Made by a program: the position numbers and the translations under genes
The notes under the pieces: generated by a model
What the model saw: only the letters and a program-made list of their open reading frames with translations
The model's database searches: none
Told to the model about the DNA's origin: nothing
Shown here: in pieces, positions 31,017 to 42,793 of the stretch
Layout of the letters: every line of letters begins with the position of its first letter
Position numbering within the stretch: the stretch's first letter is position 1
From: Sphaerosporella brunnea
Lineage: Eukaryota > Ascomycota > Pezizomycetes > Pezizales > Pyronemataceae
DNA: 64,000 nt
Assembly (NCBI GenBank): GCA_008704415.1
Contig: VXIS01000218.1
Location: 18,527 to 82,526 of the forward strand
Direction of reading: 5' to 3'

Positions 31017-33489
31017 CTAGTGGCGTGTAGTCTCGTTCTGTGATGCTATTCCTATCTCGAAGGTCATTCACCCATCTCCATCCTTTGGAGGGTGGTATCT
31101 TTGGTGTTCCGAAAATTGAACATGGGAATCTGCCGGGTCCAGGCACTGCAATTCCCTGTTGTTTCCAATTGTCCAGGTGAGCAATGAGGTCCTTCCGGTA
31201 GGCGTCAGGAATACGCCTTGCATGGAACTTAAATTGCTCTAGTTTGTCTGGATCAAGTCTGACCACATGATTGCATCTATCACGTAGTGGAGGTAATCCT
31301 TCTGGTTCCTTCTCTGGGAATACTGTTGGAAACATCTTATCGAAAGGTGGGATGTCTTCGGTAGTTGCTGATGATGTGAGAGAGAATGTTCTAGGCTGTC
31401 TTGTTGCACACTGGATGGTGGTGTCATGTTTTGGGAAATGTGCTGTAGAATCTGCCGTATTCAGGCTCACATGGTTATCCTGAAGGAAAGGCATTCCTAG
31501 GATGATGTCGTATGAGCTGACTGCTACTATGAGAAACTTCGTTTTCTCAGTGAATCCTGGTTTAATTTCGACGTTGGCGTAAGCAAATCGATTGGCGTTT
31601 GTCTTGGATCCTTTTGCGGCCATGTGAATGGTGATAGGTTGCGGTAGTTCTCTGGTAAAGATGTTGTGTGTCTGGGCCCAACTGCTGGACATAAGATTCG
31701 TCCCTGTTGTCCCTGTGTCTAGAAGAACTCTCGCCTGTTTTCCGTTGACGTTTATGTTGGTGACCATGTTGTTGATGTTGTCCTTCTTGCTATGTTCTGC
31801 TCGTGCAGTCTCGATAAATTCTTCCACAGTTGGCGGTAAGTTGTCTTCCATTATGTTGACAGTGGTTCTTGCTGATTGAATCCATTTGCCCTGTTGCTGA
31901 TTTCGTTGCTTGGCTCTGCATTCGTTGATGAAGTGTCCTGCCTTCTTGCAGTAGAAGCACTTCTTCTCCTGTTTGAGTTGCGCTTTCTCCTGGTCTGAAA
32001 GCTTCTTGAATTGCTTGTTGTTCCTTCCTTGGTTTCCTCGTCCTGAGTTGTTGTTGTTCTTGCTGAACTGAGGATTCATAGCATTGCTAGAATGGTGTTG
32101 TCCATTTCGATTCAATTGTTGCGGTCGTCCATACTTTCCAGCTTGGAAAAGAGCGGCATCCTTTCGTTCCGCTAGCTTCTTGACGTCTTCCCATTTCGCT
32201 GTCGATCGATCCACAACCTCAGGCTCAACTGCATAGCGAAGATCTGGGTGCATAGCATCCAAGAATCGCTGGATTTTGACCTGGGTGTTGATGGCTTTTC
32301 CAATTCGAGCTGCTACTTTCTCAAGTCGAATGGCAGTGGCGTTGATGCGGTCCACTCTGCCATTTCGAGTCTGAGAGATCTTATACCAATCATCCCAATA
32401 TCGATTGACTTCTGTGGATGGAATGATATGGTTCTTGAGCTGAGTGAGAAACTCATCAAAGTTCATGGTGCCTTCCATGCGTTTGGTATGGTAGAACTCC
32501 TTTGCTGTTCCGCTGAGGAAGTACTGAAGCACTAGGAGTTTCTTGTCGTTGTCTTGAAGCCCTGAAAGCGTCAGGTAGTCCTTGACTTCCTGTAGCCATG
32601 CGTCGATGGTGGCTGCATCTCTATCCTGGTTGTCTCCTGAATAGGTTCGTGGCTTTGGGACTTTAAACTTTTCTGCCATGGCGGTGGTTGCTTGGACTTC
32701 GATTCTGGGCCTGAAAAGTTGTTTCCTTGGAGACTGTGGTTTTGGATTTTCTTCTTCTGAGCTGGATTCGTCTTCTTCAAATCCTCCTGGTGGTCTTGGA
32801 GTTTCTTCGTGGCTAGTGTCTCTGACCTCGTGTGGTGGAGGAGTTGTTTGCCTTGTTAAGTCCAGGTAGTCTTGGATGGCTTTGTTTGTTGATGCTGTTA
32901 GAGCCGAGTCTGATTTGAATCTTCCTTCTTCGTATAGGCGTTGCCAAGTCTGAAGTAAACCTTTGGCTCGTTCTTTGGTTTCTTCGGTCGTAGCTTGCTG
33001 TATCTCTTGCTCAAGCTTTTCGAATCGTGGAGTGAATTGTTCCAATCGAAAATTGTGAAGCTCCTTCTCAAGTTGGTTAAATTCGGTGTTGCTCTCAATG
33101 AGGAGTTCGTAGTTATAGAGCTGGTCTGATCCAGTACTTTTGGGAATCCAATCAAGGACAACTTTTATGTGGTCCTGAAGGTCCTGTAGACGCTTGCGTG
33201 CTTCGTGTTCCGATTTAAAAATCTGTGTAATTGGTGGTCGATTGGTACTGGTCTCGGAGACTTCTGATTCGGCTTCTGATTCTGAGTGGGCTGATTGAGA
33301 GGCTTCGGTTTCCTCTGGTTGCTTCTTTCGTGGTCTGCCTCTCTTCTTTGGTTGTTGTCTCTGTTCCTCTGCTTCGTCGTGGAGCGCTTGAATGACCTCT
33401 TCTGTGGGTATTTCTGGATTAAGGCGTTGGCTCCTTCTTGTTGCTGTTGGTTGCTCCGTGGTGATGGGTGTTGTGCACTTCCCTGAGGC
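31003..33489 (-). CDS. Gag, zinc knuckle, protease and start of RT (first segment)
   Basis: The frame is open from 33489 to a stop at 31003. It includes a charged N-terminal region with KKRGRPRKK (33322-33348, AT-hook-like), a coiled region, the retrotransposon Gag core (about 32650-32150), a CCHC knuckle CFYCKKAGHFINEC (near 31959), and an aspartic protease with LLDTGTTGTN (near 31719) and ILGMPFL. It ends with the first RT block (GRFPCSIFGTPK). There is no ATG upstream of 32679 in this frame; an ATG at 33497 lies in a neighbouring phase, so either the start is ATG 32679 or a further indel separates the true start. Confidence 0.85.
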   Translation of the reverse strand, partial: ASGKCTTPITTEQPTATRRSQRLNPEIPTEEVIQALHDEAEEQRQQPKKRGRPRKKQPEETEASQSAHSESEAESEVSETSTNRPPITQIFKSEHEARKRLQDLQDHIKVVLDWIPKSTGSDQLYNYELLIESNTEFNQLEKELHNFRLEQFTPRFEKLEQEIQQATTEETKERAKGLLQTWQRLYEEGRFKSDSALTASTNKAIQDYLDLTRQTTPPPHEVRDTSHEETPRPPGGFEEDESSSEEENPKPQSPRKQLFRPRIEVQATTAMAEKFKVPKPRTYSGDNQDRDAATIDAWLQEVKDYLTLSGLQDNDKKLLVLQYFLSGTAKEFYHTKRMEGTMNFDEFLTQLKNHIIPSTEVNRYWDDWYKISQTRNGRVDRINATAIRLEKVAARIGKAINTQVKIQRFLDAMHPDLRYAVEPEVVDRSTAKWEDVKKLAERKDAALFQAGKYGRPQQLNRNGQHHSSNAMNPQFSKNNNNSGRGNQGRNNKQFKKLSDQEKAQLKQEKKCFYCKKAGHFINECRAKQRNQQQGKWIQSARTTVNIMEDNLPPTVEEFIETARAEHSKKDNINNMVTNINVNGKQARVLLDTGTTGTNLMSSSWAQTHNIFTRELPQPITIHMAAKGSKTNANRFAYANVEIKPGFTEKTKFLIVAVSSYDIILGMPFLQDNHVSLNTADSTAHFPKHDTTIQCATRQPRTFSLTSSATTEDIPPFDKMFPTVFPEKEPEGLPPLRDRCNHVVRLDPDKLEQFKFHARRIPDAYRKDLIAHLDNWKQQGIAVPGPGRFPCSIFGTPKIPPSKGWRWVNDLRDRNSITERDYTPLASCR

Positions 33490-33893
33490 CTATGCACTCG
33501 GGAATGCTGTCGAGGAATTGTTGTCTGTATAGCTCGCGTCGAGAGCTCTTGAATAGAATCGTGCAGGGCTGTCTCCTGATCGATCTAACTATTCGTCTTA
33601 AAGCTTAACCCGGGACTGCTGATACCTCTGCCGGTTAACTAAGGCCTTGTTGACGCTTGTCGTTCCTAGGATTGTCTTAAAGACTCGAAAATGTATTGTT
33701 GTGCTCGTCGTGCTTAAAGTGAGTCGTACTTGTGGTTGTGTCTTGGTTCGTGATATCGATATGTCGTAAATTCGGAAATTTCCTGGCCAGCAGGGCGGCT
33801 TCGAGTAGGGGAGAACCAGGTGATCAGTCTGGTCTGAGGATCAAAGATTGTAGGTTGGGTAGAGAGAAAAGATACTGGTCGGAGTGAAAAAAA

Positions 33894-34405
33894 TGTAACC
33901 TTTTCGTGAGCTTATAAGATCCGCTATTTCACAGATGCAAATAAACTCAGAACCGTTTGTGTATCTGACTTGATAAATACCAAGAGAATACTCGCACTCA
34001 GGTCACTGATCAACTCAGTATTTATTGATGATAGTCGATACAATCTGGGCTGCTCGAAAGGCCGTATCGAAAGAAGAGAAAAGAATGAATGTAGGAAAAG
34101 CTCGTAGCTTTTATAGCCAACGATGCTGAGTACATCATGTGATAACAATCTGGTGGCAAATTCGAAACTAAGGAAAGAATGGTCTAGAAGACCTGCAAGT
34201 CTGCCTTGTGGAAACTAGAAGATTCCAAAGTGACGTAGCATCGAAGGGGCTAGAAAGTGCTAGAAACATGGTGATAAAACATAGTAAAGAAAGTAATGGA
34301 AACTCGTAGAATGCTGTTATCATACCATCGTTACTGCCTTATAGTTTTATATCTTAGTAAGGAAATACGTAAGAAAGAAACCATAGTAAGTGTAATAATC
34401 TTACA
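33894..34405 (-). repeat. 5' LTR of the chromovirus
   Basis: This is the promoter-side LTR, since the element is transcribed leftward. It is identical to the other LTR except for T at 34275. On the minus strand it is followed by TTTTTTCACTCCGACC, with no tRNA-complementary TGG primer site. Confidence 0.95.
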
Positions 34406-34410
34406 TCAAT
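34406..34410. repeat. 5-bp target duplication of the LTR element, right
   Basis: TCAAT, matching 26563-26567. Confidence 0.9.
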
Positions 34411-35019
34411 TGAGTACCAAGACACCGACGGTGCACCGTATACTTCCTTGCATGTGCTTCGGAAGGGTTATGAGTATTGTTACTACTGCTGATGCCATGT
34501 ACCGCCAGATGCGAGCTGAACTGCTACCCAAAGAGTGATCTGCGAGATGAGATGCACGCAGGTAGCTGTTGAGACATAGAGTATGGCTCTCTGGTGGATC
34601 CGAGTATGAACTAGTGATATACTAGTGCTCGTTTCTGCCTCTTAAGGAGCCGAAACGTGCACTTAGCTCTGTACCTTCAATACATCTCTTCTGCCTACGT
34701 TCTTAGTGTCCACTGCGTGAAACCTATCGTCAACAGTAGCTACGGTGCCTGTTCAATGTCATCGCCGCTCCTGGTTGCCAGGACTCCGCATTAGCCAGCC
34801 CTTCCACTGTAGGTAGCATTGATTGCTCCGAGAACACACCCTCTGTTGGGTAAGATTTTGACGGTATGAAGACACAGGTGGACATCGCAGACAAGATACT
34901 ACTCGACATCTTGGGAAAGTGGGTTGATATATAGCTGTCCTTTTGGTGGCGCTATAGTGCGCAGCTTAGGTTTTTCAATCGTTACAAATGCTCGGCTGGC
35001 TGAACGGACGTTCAGGGCG
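34411..35019. other. Unassigned tract
   Basis: Interval between the LTR element and the left end of the BED-type hAT relic. I see no gene or repeat. Confidence 0.4.
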
Positions 35020-36855
35020 CTGGAACAGACCTCCCAACCGTATAGGCAGTTTACCGGGTAAACTGGGAAACCAGTTCATTTGAACCGACAGTTTGATGTT
35101 TGGCCGTGCAGTTCTGACCCGCGGGGAACCAGGTCATACGGTCCCTGGGTGACGGTGGAATCGGTCAACGGCAGTACACAGCATAGCCAAAAGGTAAACT
35201 GGTTGCTGTAAAGAAAGCAGTTTGCGACGTCATTCTGAACGCACCACCATCCGACCGGAGCGTAACCTTATGCTGAGCGTAACCTTATGTCAGCCTGGGT
35301 GGAAACCTTCCGTCGGGGCGCCGCCACATATCCCTTCCACACTGCTTCTCTCCAACCGTTCAACACTTCTTCTCTCCAAACTGAGTTCCATTTTTGATGA
35401 TACGAGCAGTCTCACTTCTTGAACAGCGACCTCGCAGCCGGCGGGGCGGCAGCAGTCGACATCTCCGGCCCCGAGCTTGAGACCAAGCCCACGCGAAGCA
35501 GCCGGTGCCTCAACAACACATGGAGGTAAACGCAAACTGGAAAAAACATCGTGGATATGGACACATGGCCAGGAGGTTGGTGTGGATGGGGCTGCCTACT
35601 GGCGGTGTTCGCTCTGCTCGAATGGCGTCCGACCCAAGCACTATAAAGTCTCAGCCGGAACGTGTGCTCCAGAGACACATCTGAAGGAAAAACATGGTGT
35701 AGAGGAAGAGATTGATCGAAAATTGAGGCCACTTGAGGTACAAAACGACAACATCGAACAAGCCGTCAAGACTACGCAGCGCATCCAAAAGCTCAAAGCG
35801 GTGGGGTTGATAGAAGCGCTCATTACAAAGGTTACAGAGGGTCGGAGCTCTAGTTTTGCGGCTGTTCTACCTGGTATTGACTTCCTGCTCGATGGATTCT
35901 CCGACGAGCTATCCAAGGCTGAGGAGGCAGGCAACCTCGCACTGTCCGCGATGGTCATGTGTGGATGGGAAACCCTTGATACGGCTTTTCGACTTACAGA
36001 CCGCGCACCCGTTTACGTTGCCGCCGTTGTCCTGCATCGCCCACTCACATGGCAGTATTTTCACCGGCGGTGGAAGCACGAGTTGATTCTTCCCGCAAAG
36101 AGGGTGGTTGAGGCGTTGTAGAAGGAGGAATACAATACAGCAGCCATCCCCGCTCTCAATCCCCGTATGGACAACCAAGCAGACCATTTGAACGCGATTA
36201 CGCTCTGGTTATCATCCAGCTCTACAGCATCGGAGGGTGTGCTCTCCATTCCGGCCATGAGCGCTGAACCAGAGCGTCTCTTCTCCAAGTGCAACCGCAT
36301 TTTGACCACAGACCGGCATTCCATGCATGCCGATACGTTGGAGGCGGTGGAGGTGCTGAAAAGCTTTAATAGGCGGCGCTGCCTCTAAAACGAGGCATTG
36401 TGGGAGGGTGAGGACATTCACGGGTGGCTAGGGATAGTGCCGTGCACGGGGCAATGGGTCGCGGCGTGGGCACGCGGGGAACAGAGGATACTGTGCACTT
36501 TTGTTGTTTCCTTTTCTATGTAACGCCACCACTCTGTATCCACGATCTTTGTTTGCACCCCGGATTTTGCACCCGCAATCTCTAGCTCTTAATCCAGCAT
36601 CGTGTTCCCACAATTTTGCACCCGCAATCTCCAGCTCTTAAACCAGCATCGTGTTCCCACAATGTTGGCCACCGGTGGCCGCGGGGATGGAGGAGCGGCT
36701 CTTGTATGACAAACCAGTTTTCGCACTTCACCCGGTTCAAACTGGCTCACGTAAACCGGTTCGATCCACCGTGCAGTTCTCGAACTTCCCAGTACGTACA
36801 GTCCGATCTTGTGTCAGTTCTGAACTGGTTTGTACGGTTGGAGGGTCGGCACTGG
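35020..36855 (+). mobile_element. BED-type hAT relic with subterminal repeats
   Basis: The left flank (CCTCCCAACCGTA near 35030) and right flank (inverse of CCTCCAACCGTACAAACC near 36830-36850) form diverged inverted ends. Both flanks are rich in AACCAGTT/AACCGGTT motifs, like the subterminal transposase sites of hAT elements. A clean target duplication is not visible. The interior is an internally deleted transposase. The end sequences differ from both other hAT families in this window. Confidence 0.6.
35423..36388 (+). pseudogene. BED-finger hAT transposase, internally deleted
   Basis: One frame is open through the region apart from a TAG at 36119. The N-terminal part has a BED zinc finger (SWIWTHGQEV...WRCSLCSNG...HLKEKHG), which binds element ends. 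It then passes through a shortened middle (IDFLLDGFSDELSKAEEAGN) to the dimerisation domain after the stop (VLSIPAMSAEPERLFSKCNRI). The frame is about 320 codons against 600-700 for a complete enzyme, so most of the RNase H-like core is gone. No ATG begins the frame. Confidence 0.8.
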
Positions 36856-36860
36856 AATTC

Positions 36861-37469
36861 ATTCGTTGCGTGCTGGCTGCAAACGATATCAATATTGTCA
36901 CCTGTGCTTCGGAGGCCACAAAATGCTGTGAGCTGGATGCAACCATGGCCTCAAACTCGCCCGTTTTACGTTTTGGCCACCTCTGAAGGACTGCAATGCG
37001 GGCGCAAACCGAACATGCGGGTGACTAGTGATGCAATTGGGCCGCCAAAGGTGATGAGAGCGGGGCTGTTGGAATAATTTCACAGTCCGGTGCATGGAAG
37101 CCAGGAACACGCCGATTTTCTTTTCACTAAAACACTCCTCTCAGGTCTCCAGTCCGCAGCCTCAGGGTGTACATAGAGCACAACTCTGGAGAAAGTGCTC
37201 TGATCTCATGCTGGCTCGCTGGTTATAAAGTCCAAATATACCATGACCACATTGATTGGCAGAGCGATGTGCATCTCTTCATGTCCCTTACCTAGGGTAC
37301 AGCGGTCCGAACGGCGATATATAGGATTGAAGAGCTGTACCGCAAGTTCTGCTTGCGGCACACACTGTGCGCAGACGATGCAATCACATGCCGGCTGTCG
37401 CCGCCCCGCTAAGCAACCTTTCTGGCACATCTACGTCGGCTGGAGAGGCGATAGGTATGGCGGTTGGGA
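36861..37469. other. Unassigned tract
   Basis: Right flank of the BED-type hAT relic. No coding region can be supported. Confidence 0.4.
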
Positions 37470-38290
37470 GGAACACCTCTTTTATGGGTTTTTGAAGCAG
37501 GCCCCTTCTCCCTGCTTCCCCCGGCGCTCTCCTCCCAATATCAGGCCCGGGTCCCGAAGTTGTGCTTCATCGTTGCTGATGGGTAGTGGAGGAGGAGATG
37601 ACGTGAAAAGCAAAGTTGTCGTAAGTCTAGTGGTGGCGGTGATCAGTATGGAAGGGATGGACAACACCTATCATATTAGTTGACGAAGCAGGCCCCAGCG
37701 CTCCGGCTCCTCTCAGCGCTGTCCTCATAACATAGATATGAGCTCAGGCCCGAGTTTTTGCCATGTTGTTGCTGGTGAGACGTGCAGGAGGAGGTGGCGT
37801 GAAAAGCAGGAAATTTTGGTGGAGTCGCTTTGAAGTTGTTGTAGGACTAGTGGTCAGTACGGCGGCGATGGGAAACACCTTTGATATCAGTTAACGAAGC
37901 AGGCCCCAGGCTTCCTGCTTCTCCCAGCGCTCTCCCCGTATTGAGGCCCGGTTCCCAAATTGGTTTTCCGCTGGTGAATTGTCTCCTTTTTTGTTGTCGT
38001 GCACTCGTGTGGTTCTGGTGATGGTAAATAGGACGCGGGCGGTAGAAGCAGTATTGGTAGCCAGTTGTTTTGTATGTAGTTGGAGTTTGGGGAGGGTGAA
38101 ACAGGGAGAAACGCAGCAACTTCCACTGACTCTTTACACTGAACAAACACCTATTCTATCAGTTCGCAAACCAGACTCCAGCCCGTCTGCCCCTCCCCAA
38201 CGCTCTCCTCTTCACATAAGGCCCAGGTCCCGAATCCAGTTCTCCGCTGGTCAATCGTTGGATATGCTGCACCTGTCCGTTGTCACTGTG
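37470..38290 (+). repeat. Four degenerate tandem repeats of about 190-270 bp
   Basis: Units begin with AACACCT followed by GAAGCAGGCCCC or a variant, at about 37470, 37661, 37872 and 38141. Within each follow GCGCTCTCCTC, AGGCCCGGGTCCC and GCTGGTGA-type blocks in the same order. The period changes from 191 to 269 bases. No reading frame is conserved, so this looks like an old satellite-like array. Confidence 0.7.
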
Positions 38291-41200
38291 GTTTGAGGGT
38301 GTTGGTGTTGATGTTGATGTTCCGGGTGGGGAGGTGGGCGGCGATGATTGACGCAGTGGGTTGTTGCAGGGCGGTGAAGGAATGCGGAAGACGTAAGTGG
38401 TGGTGGTGCTGGTGGTTTCGTTTCTTTCAAGCCAGGCGGTGGTAGATCAAGGGAGGAGGGTTTCAAGGAGGGTTGAGGATACAAGATGGGGCAACGCGGG
38501 TGCTGGCAAAGCCACGATGATTAGTGAGAAAGCAGCCATCACTGAATTACAAACAGCTTTCCGCACAACATGGTACCAACGCGCAAGTGAAGGCAAATCA
38601 CAGATGATCAATCACATCTACTTTATAATCAACAAGCGCTTGCACCCAGCCAAGCAAACGCCCCCCACAGTGCCTGGCAAACGATCAGAACCGTCCCACA
38701 TGCATGTCAGATTGAAGCATATGATATGGGGGGTGGGAAACCGTGGTTGCTGAAAAACCTCTGTTTTGGTAACCATAATGATGTGAAGATGGTGTTCGGC
38801 AGCCCTGGATGTACACCACCAGACCCCAGGACGCCAGTTGCAAGAACCCCAAGTATTGAACACGAGTCGACCTTTGACAAATCATTTTGCCATGGCTCAG
38901 GTACTGACCCCAACCCTGTCTGCGTCTCAACTAGTCTACATCCAACTCCCATCACCCGGTCTGAACGCTCACATTCCGCATCTGCAGGTGACGCACCACA
39001 TTATATCTTGAACGCACACGCTACCAGCAGTTGCAAACCCCCCCCCCCCCCCCGCTTGAGCGTCGGCAGCGCCGCTGAGGAGCAAGAAGCAGAGTTAGCA
39101 GCTGGTACTTCCAGTGGCACCTCGTAATCATGACGATGAGGACGGTGCAGATTCGGCGCCAGAAGCTCTTCTTGACTAATCTATTGGACTGGCTGCTAGG
39201 AAATCTCTTCATGAGATCCGTACCGTAAGGAAACTGACTGCCACAACGTGATCTTGATGAAGGGCTTGCGCTCAGATCGAGCGTTTTAAAGTTCGAATCG
39301 GGCTCGGGTCGAAGCGGCTCATGTTGAACTCTGGAAACCGGTCTTGCGAACACAGCAAAGACGGGTTCAACGTGGTCCTGTGTCGCCAGCTACACAGGTA
39401 CGTGCTTCGACGTTCGGCGTACCCGCGCTCGCCCGATAGACATGCACATTTTTGGCAGTTCTCACTCGCCGTTGGTCTTCACCATTCCTCACAATCCTAC
39501 CCCTAATATTGCCAATCCCAATTTCTAAAGATCTACGGCACTCTCAACCCGTTAATTATCAAGTAGTAGTTGCAAATTTGGGTAATCGGGGGATCCTGTA
39601 ACAGCTAAACTGAGCTGTACAGAATCTTACATTGAGTTTGAACGAGTGGGGTGGGAGTTCATATTGGGTATAATTGCCTCTCCCAGATTCACGCATCATG
39701 CTTGCCACGACCACATCATGATCCTTTCCAATTCAACACCACACTCACACAGTGCCTGATGTGCAGAGCAAACCATGTACGACAGTACGAGCCATATTTT
39801 TTGCCATAAATCAACCTGGATCCGAATGAAGTCACGCACAACGAAGCGGGGGGTCAGCTTCCATTTTCAGGGGTTTCGGAGGAAACTGGATTGTGAGGAA
39901 CCCCAGTGTAATCCGTCAATCTTGTGACAGTCGTTCAAGGTTGATATGACAGCCATTATGCGCCTTGACCCGGTAGTTTTTGTTAGGCTGTCTGTACCCA
40001 TACGGAAAAAAACCATGTAGCATACATTCTGTTGGTGATTCGCCTGCATCGACTGCAGTGCATGAACCACCAATATACCTACGTGGTGCCTTGTGGAGCA
40101 CATATAAGTACCTAACCTTAGGAGAAAAGGAGGCGCCAAAAGGTCCATCTCGCAGGCAGAACAGCAACTGGCGGGGTTACTTCATTTCCATGTGCTGGAT
40201 CTCCGGCTGTCTGTCAACGCTAAAAGCTTTGGATTCCTTAATTGTGCAATTGAGGGATGAGAAACACGACTGAGCCGTCCAAGGCCGACGTTGATTTGCT
40301 AAAAACGTAAGTGCAACAGTGAACGTGGGCACCCCACCAAGTCCAAACCGTTGGTAGAGGCCGCTAGCACGCTATTGGGCGACCGTGCTGGCAGGATGCT
40401 CAATTTGCAGGGGGATAAGTCCTCATCCGGCGAAGCATGCTCAACCACCGACGCGGCGGGAAAGACAGGCCATGAGTAGCACACCCGCGCACGGCACGGC
40501 AGCGGACGCGGTCAGGTAGATATATTTCATCTCACACGCAATTGTGTGGATTTCACACAGATGGCTGTGTACAGGAAATCTTTGCCATTCTTTAACCATT
40601 CTTAGATCACCAAGGTGAGATATGAGAGTAGACGGGTGGGGTTGGCAACAGCTCCTGCAACATCCGCCGCAGCTCGCAGCGATGACAGAAACCACGCATT
40701 CGGACTGCGCCACATCAGCGGTCCTTGTGAATGAAATGATGAGCTGCGCCTATGCCTGGGCAGATGCACTAAGAGGCGGTTATTTGCCAAGAGTTGAGGT
40801 GCAAACAGATACGGAGCTCCATTGAACCGTTATCACCGAGGAGCACCTCCCGAACACCCCCTGTAAGCCCAATACCACTTCAATGACCGCCAGGTTCTGG
40901 ACACTCATCATCGCCCTGCTATTGAACAGCATCGACGCAGTGAGGCTTCAACGTTAGACAAGCAATCGTCGTCTCACCTGAGGATGGACCCTGGATCTCC
41001 CCATCACTGGCTACTTACCAGGTAGAGTACCAATATCCGACCGCCTTCAGAATCCAGAACCGTTTCGGTTGCTCAGAACCAGGCTAGAGCTGCTACACCG
41101 AAAAACGTTCATCGCCTTATTTTCTGACCGCGCGCCTCTGGGGTACTCCCATTCGTCCAGTAGCCAACAGTATTCTCCGGTGTGGCCCAGTATTTCTGTG

Positions 41201-42793
41201 TACATCATTTCATCGCGGTTAAACATCAGGTGAAATTGCATCCGAGCTCCAAATGACTTAATATCACCCCAATTGGCGGCCCTGCGACCCCGTGTCAAGA
41301 TGTGGAAATCGGGCTGGCGACATCAACAGCAACAGCCGACGTCTTCCCATGCTCGCGGACAGCACTGAGCACTGTGCCAAGACTTGCATTGAGACACCCA
41401 CCAGTGGTATCAAGTACTATTTCTGTCGTTACTTGCTTCGGGGTGTGTCAATGGCTTTGAAACACCCGCGTGCTGCGTTCTCACGGCTTTTTATATTTCA
41501 GGCTTGGATGGATACAAGGATGAACGACCTTGCAATGTCGTATTGTGTGATGAACTATCGAATTCCTCCTCCTGACCCATATGACAAGGTCAATCAGGTG
41601 AAAGCTCAAGGGCTCCTTTTGATTGGTGACAGGATTGATTGTCTCTAAAGTTGGAAAGGAAGTACACGTATCCAGACGAGAGTCATTACGTGAAGTCGTC
41701 ATGCAAAACCGAGAATTAGTAATCTGGAACCAACAGCATGCTTGGTGATTAAAGAAAGGCAGTATGAACGTGAGCGTAGAGACGCGCCTGGTTCACCAAC
41801 AATGCCGTGCACTTCTTAGTGTGTTATATGTGTCTAGAAGCATGCGAAACGTTGGCAATTGCCGTTTGACGTGCTGATGCACACAGTGTAGCAGGTGCCG
41901 ATGGCATTGTTAGGTGGCAGCCACGATTTCTACTGGTTGGGTGGATTTCGGGGTCCGTCATCCTCTTCTTTACGCTGCAACAGGCCGCGCTCGCTAGCAG
42001 ACCCCGTGCTGCTGGAGGCATCATCCTGTGTTGGAATTGAGCGCGGGAAACCGTGTCATTCCCCAAGCGCATCACACTGTTCAATTCTTCGTGGCTGTTG
42101 AGAGAAGCGCCAACAGCCAGGAAGCTGTTGAAAGGCTTTGCGCTGCACAGGAACTTTTACCTAGCAGCCCGGTGGCGCACTGCACCGCTTCTATCCACTA
42201 CTGGACCCATAGGAAAAGCAGTTGACAGCCAGTCGATGTAGTTTGTACGTATAAACACCACTACCGCAGTTGTCTCTTTTTTCGAATTGTTCGCACGTAG
42301 CCGGTTTGCAGCTGGGACCCCTGAATTGGGCAGTTTCCATGGGTAGTCCGTTGGCGAAGAGGCAAGGTGCTGGTCAATGGGACGCAGCCCCACGCAAAAC
42401 TGGTCACAGCTCGAAACACACATTTCCACTTAACACGCTCCCTTTTGAGAAAGCATGTTTGGAATTGACCGCTTTGGTCTGTCGGCAGGCTGGCACAGAT
42501 AACCTCTTAACGAAGGCTGAGCCGGTCTGGCGTTACAAGGGACTCAATATGCATTTACGGTTGCACATTGAGCCGTTTCTAGTATCTCGCGGTCACAATG
42601 TTCCAGAGACAATCGCGGTATAAGAGTGGCAAAGTTGATGGGTGGTCATCTTGGCACGTAAAACGCCCCGGACATCTGGCCACGGGTAGTGCGGCCTCAC
42701 CCATCGCCTCATTTTAAGATGGGGCCGTTAGCTCCCCATATTGAGCCCACCTACGACGGGATTTCCAACAAGTGAGAGAAGAACGTAATTCAT
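38291..42793. other. Unassigned tract
   Basis: More than 4 kb with no recognisable gene or element end. A run of 16 C lies at 39038-39053. A plus-strand frame at about 41330-41648 ends in a protein-like stretch (YDKVNQVKAQGLLLIGDRI) but has no family and no ATG near its start. Confidence 0.35.

Larger units (their letters stand above)
26568..34405 (-). mobile_element. Ty3/gypsy chromovirus LTR retrotransposon, recent insertion
   Basis: The complete 7838-bp element has two 512-bp LTRs with one mismatch, a TCAAT target duplication, a polypurine tract, and the domain order gag, zinc knuckle, protease, reverse transcriptase, RNase H, integrase, chromodomain. This order and the chromodomain place it among the chromoviruses (Metaviridae). 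No tRNA-type primer site starting TGG follows the 5' LTR, so it may use self-priming as in Tf1/sushi elements. Coding is divided by a one-base shift near 31017 and one or two shifts between 29400 and 29000, so the copy as read cannot make an intact polyprotein. Confidence 0.95.

Noticed and set aside
31000..31030. Programmed ribosomal frameshift in pol
   Set aside because: The shift lies inside the reverse transcriptase rather than between gag and protease, and there is no slippery heptamer. A simple indel is the better explanation.
35010..36862. Target duplication for the BED-type hAT relic
   Set aside because: The exact ends are too diverged to place, and nearby 8-mers do not match convincingly.
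39285..39350. tRNA-like GTTCGAATC motif and another hAT end (GGGCTCGGGTCGAAGCGGCTCATG)
   Set aside because: No acceptor stem or cloverleaf can be formed around it, and the similarity to the hAT family end is too weak and lacks the GTCCATCAC terminus.
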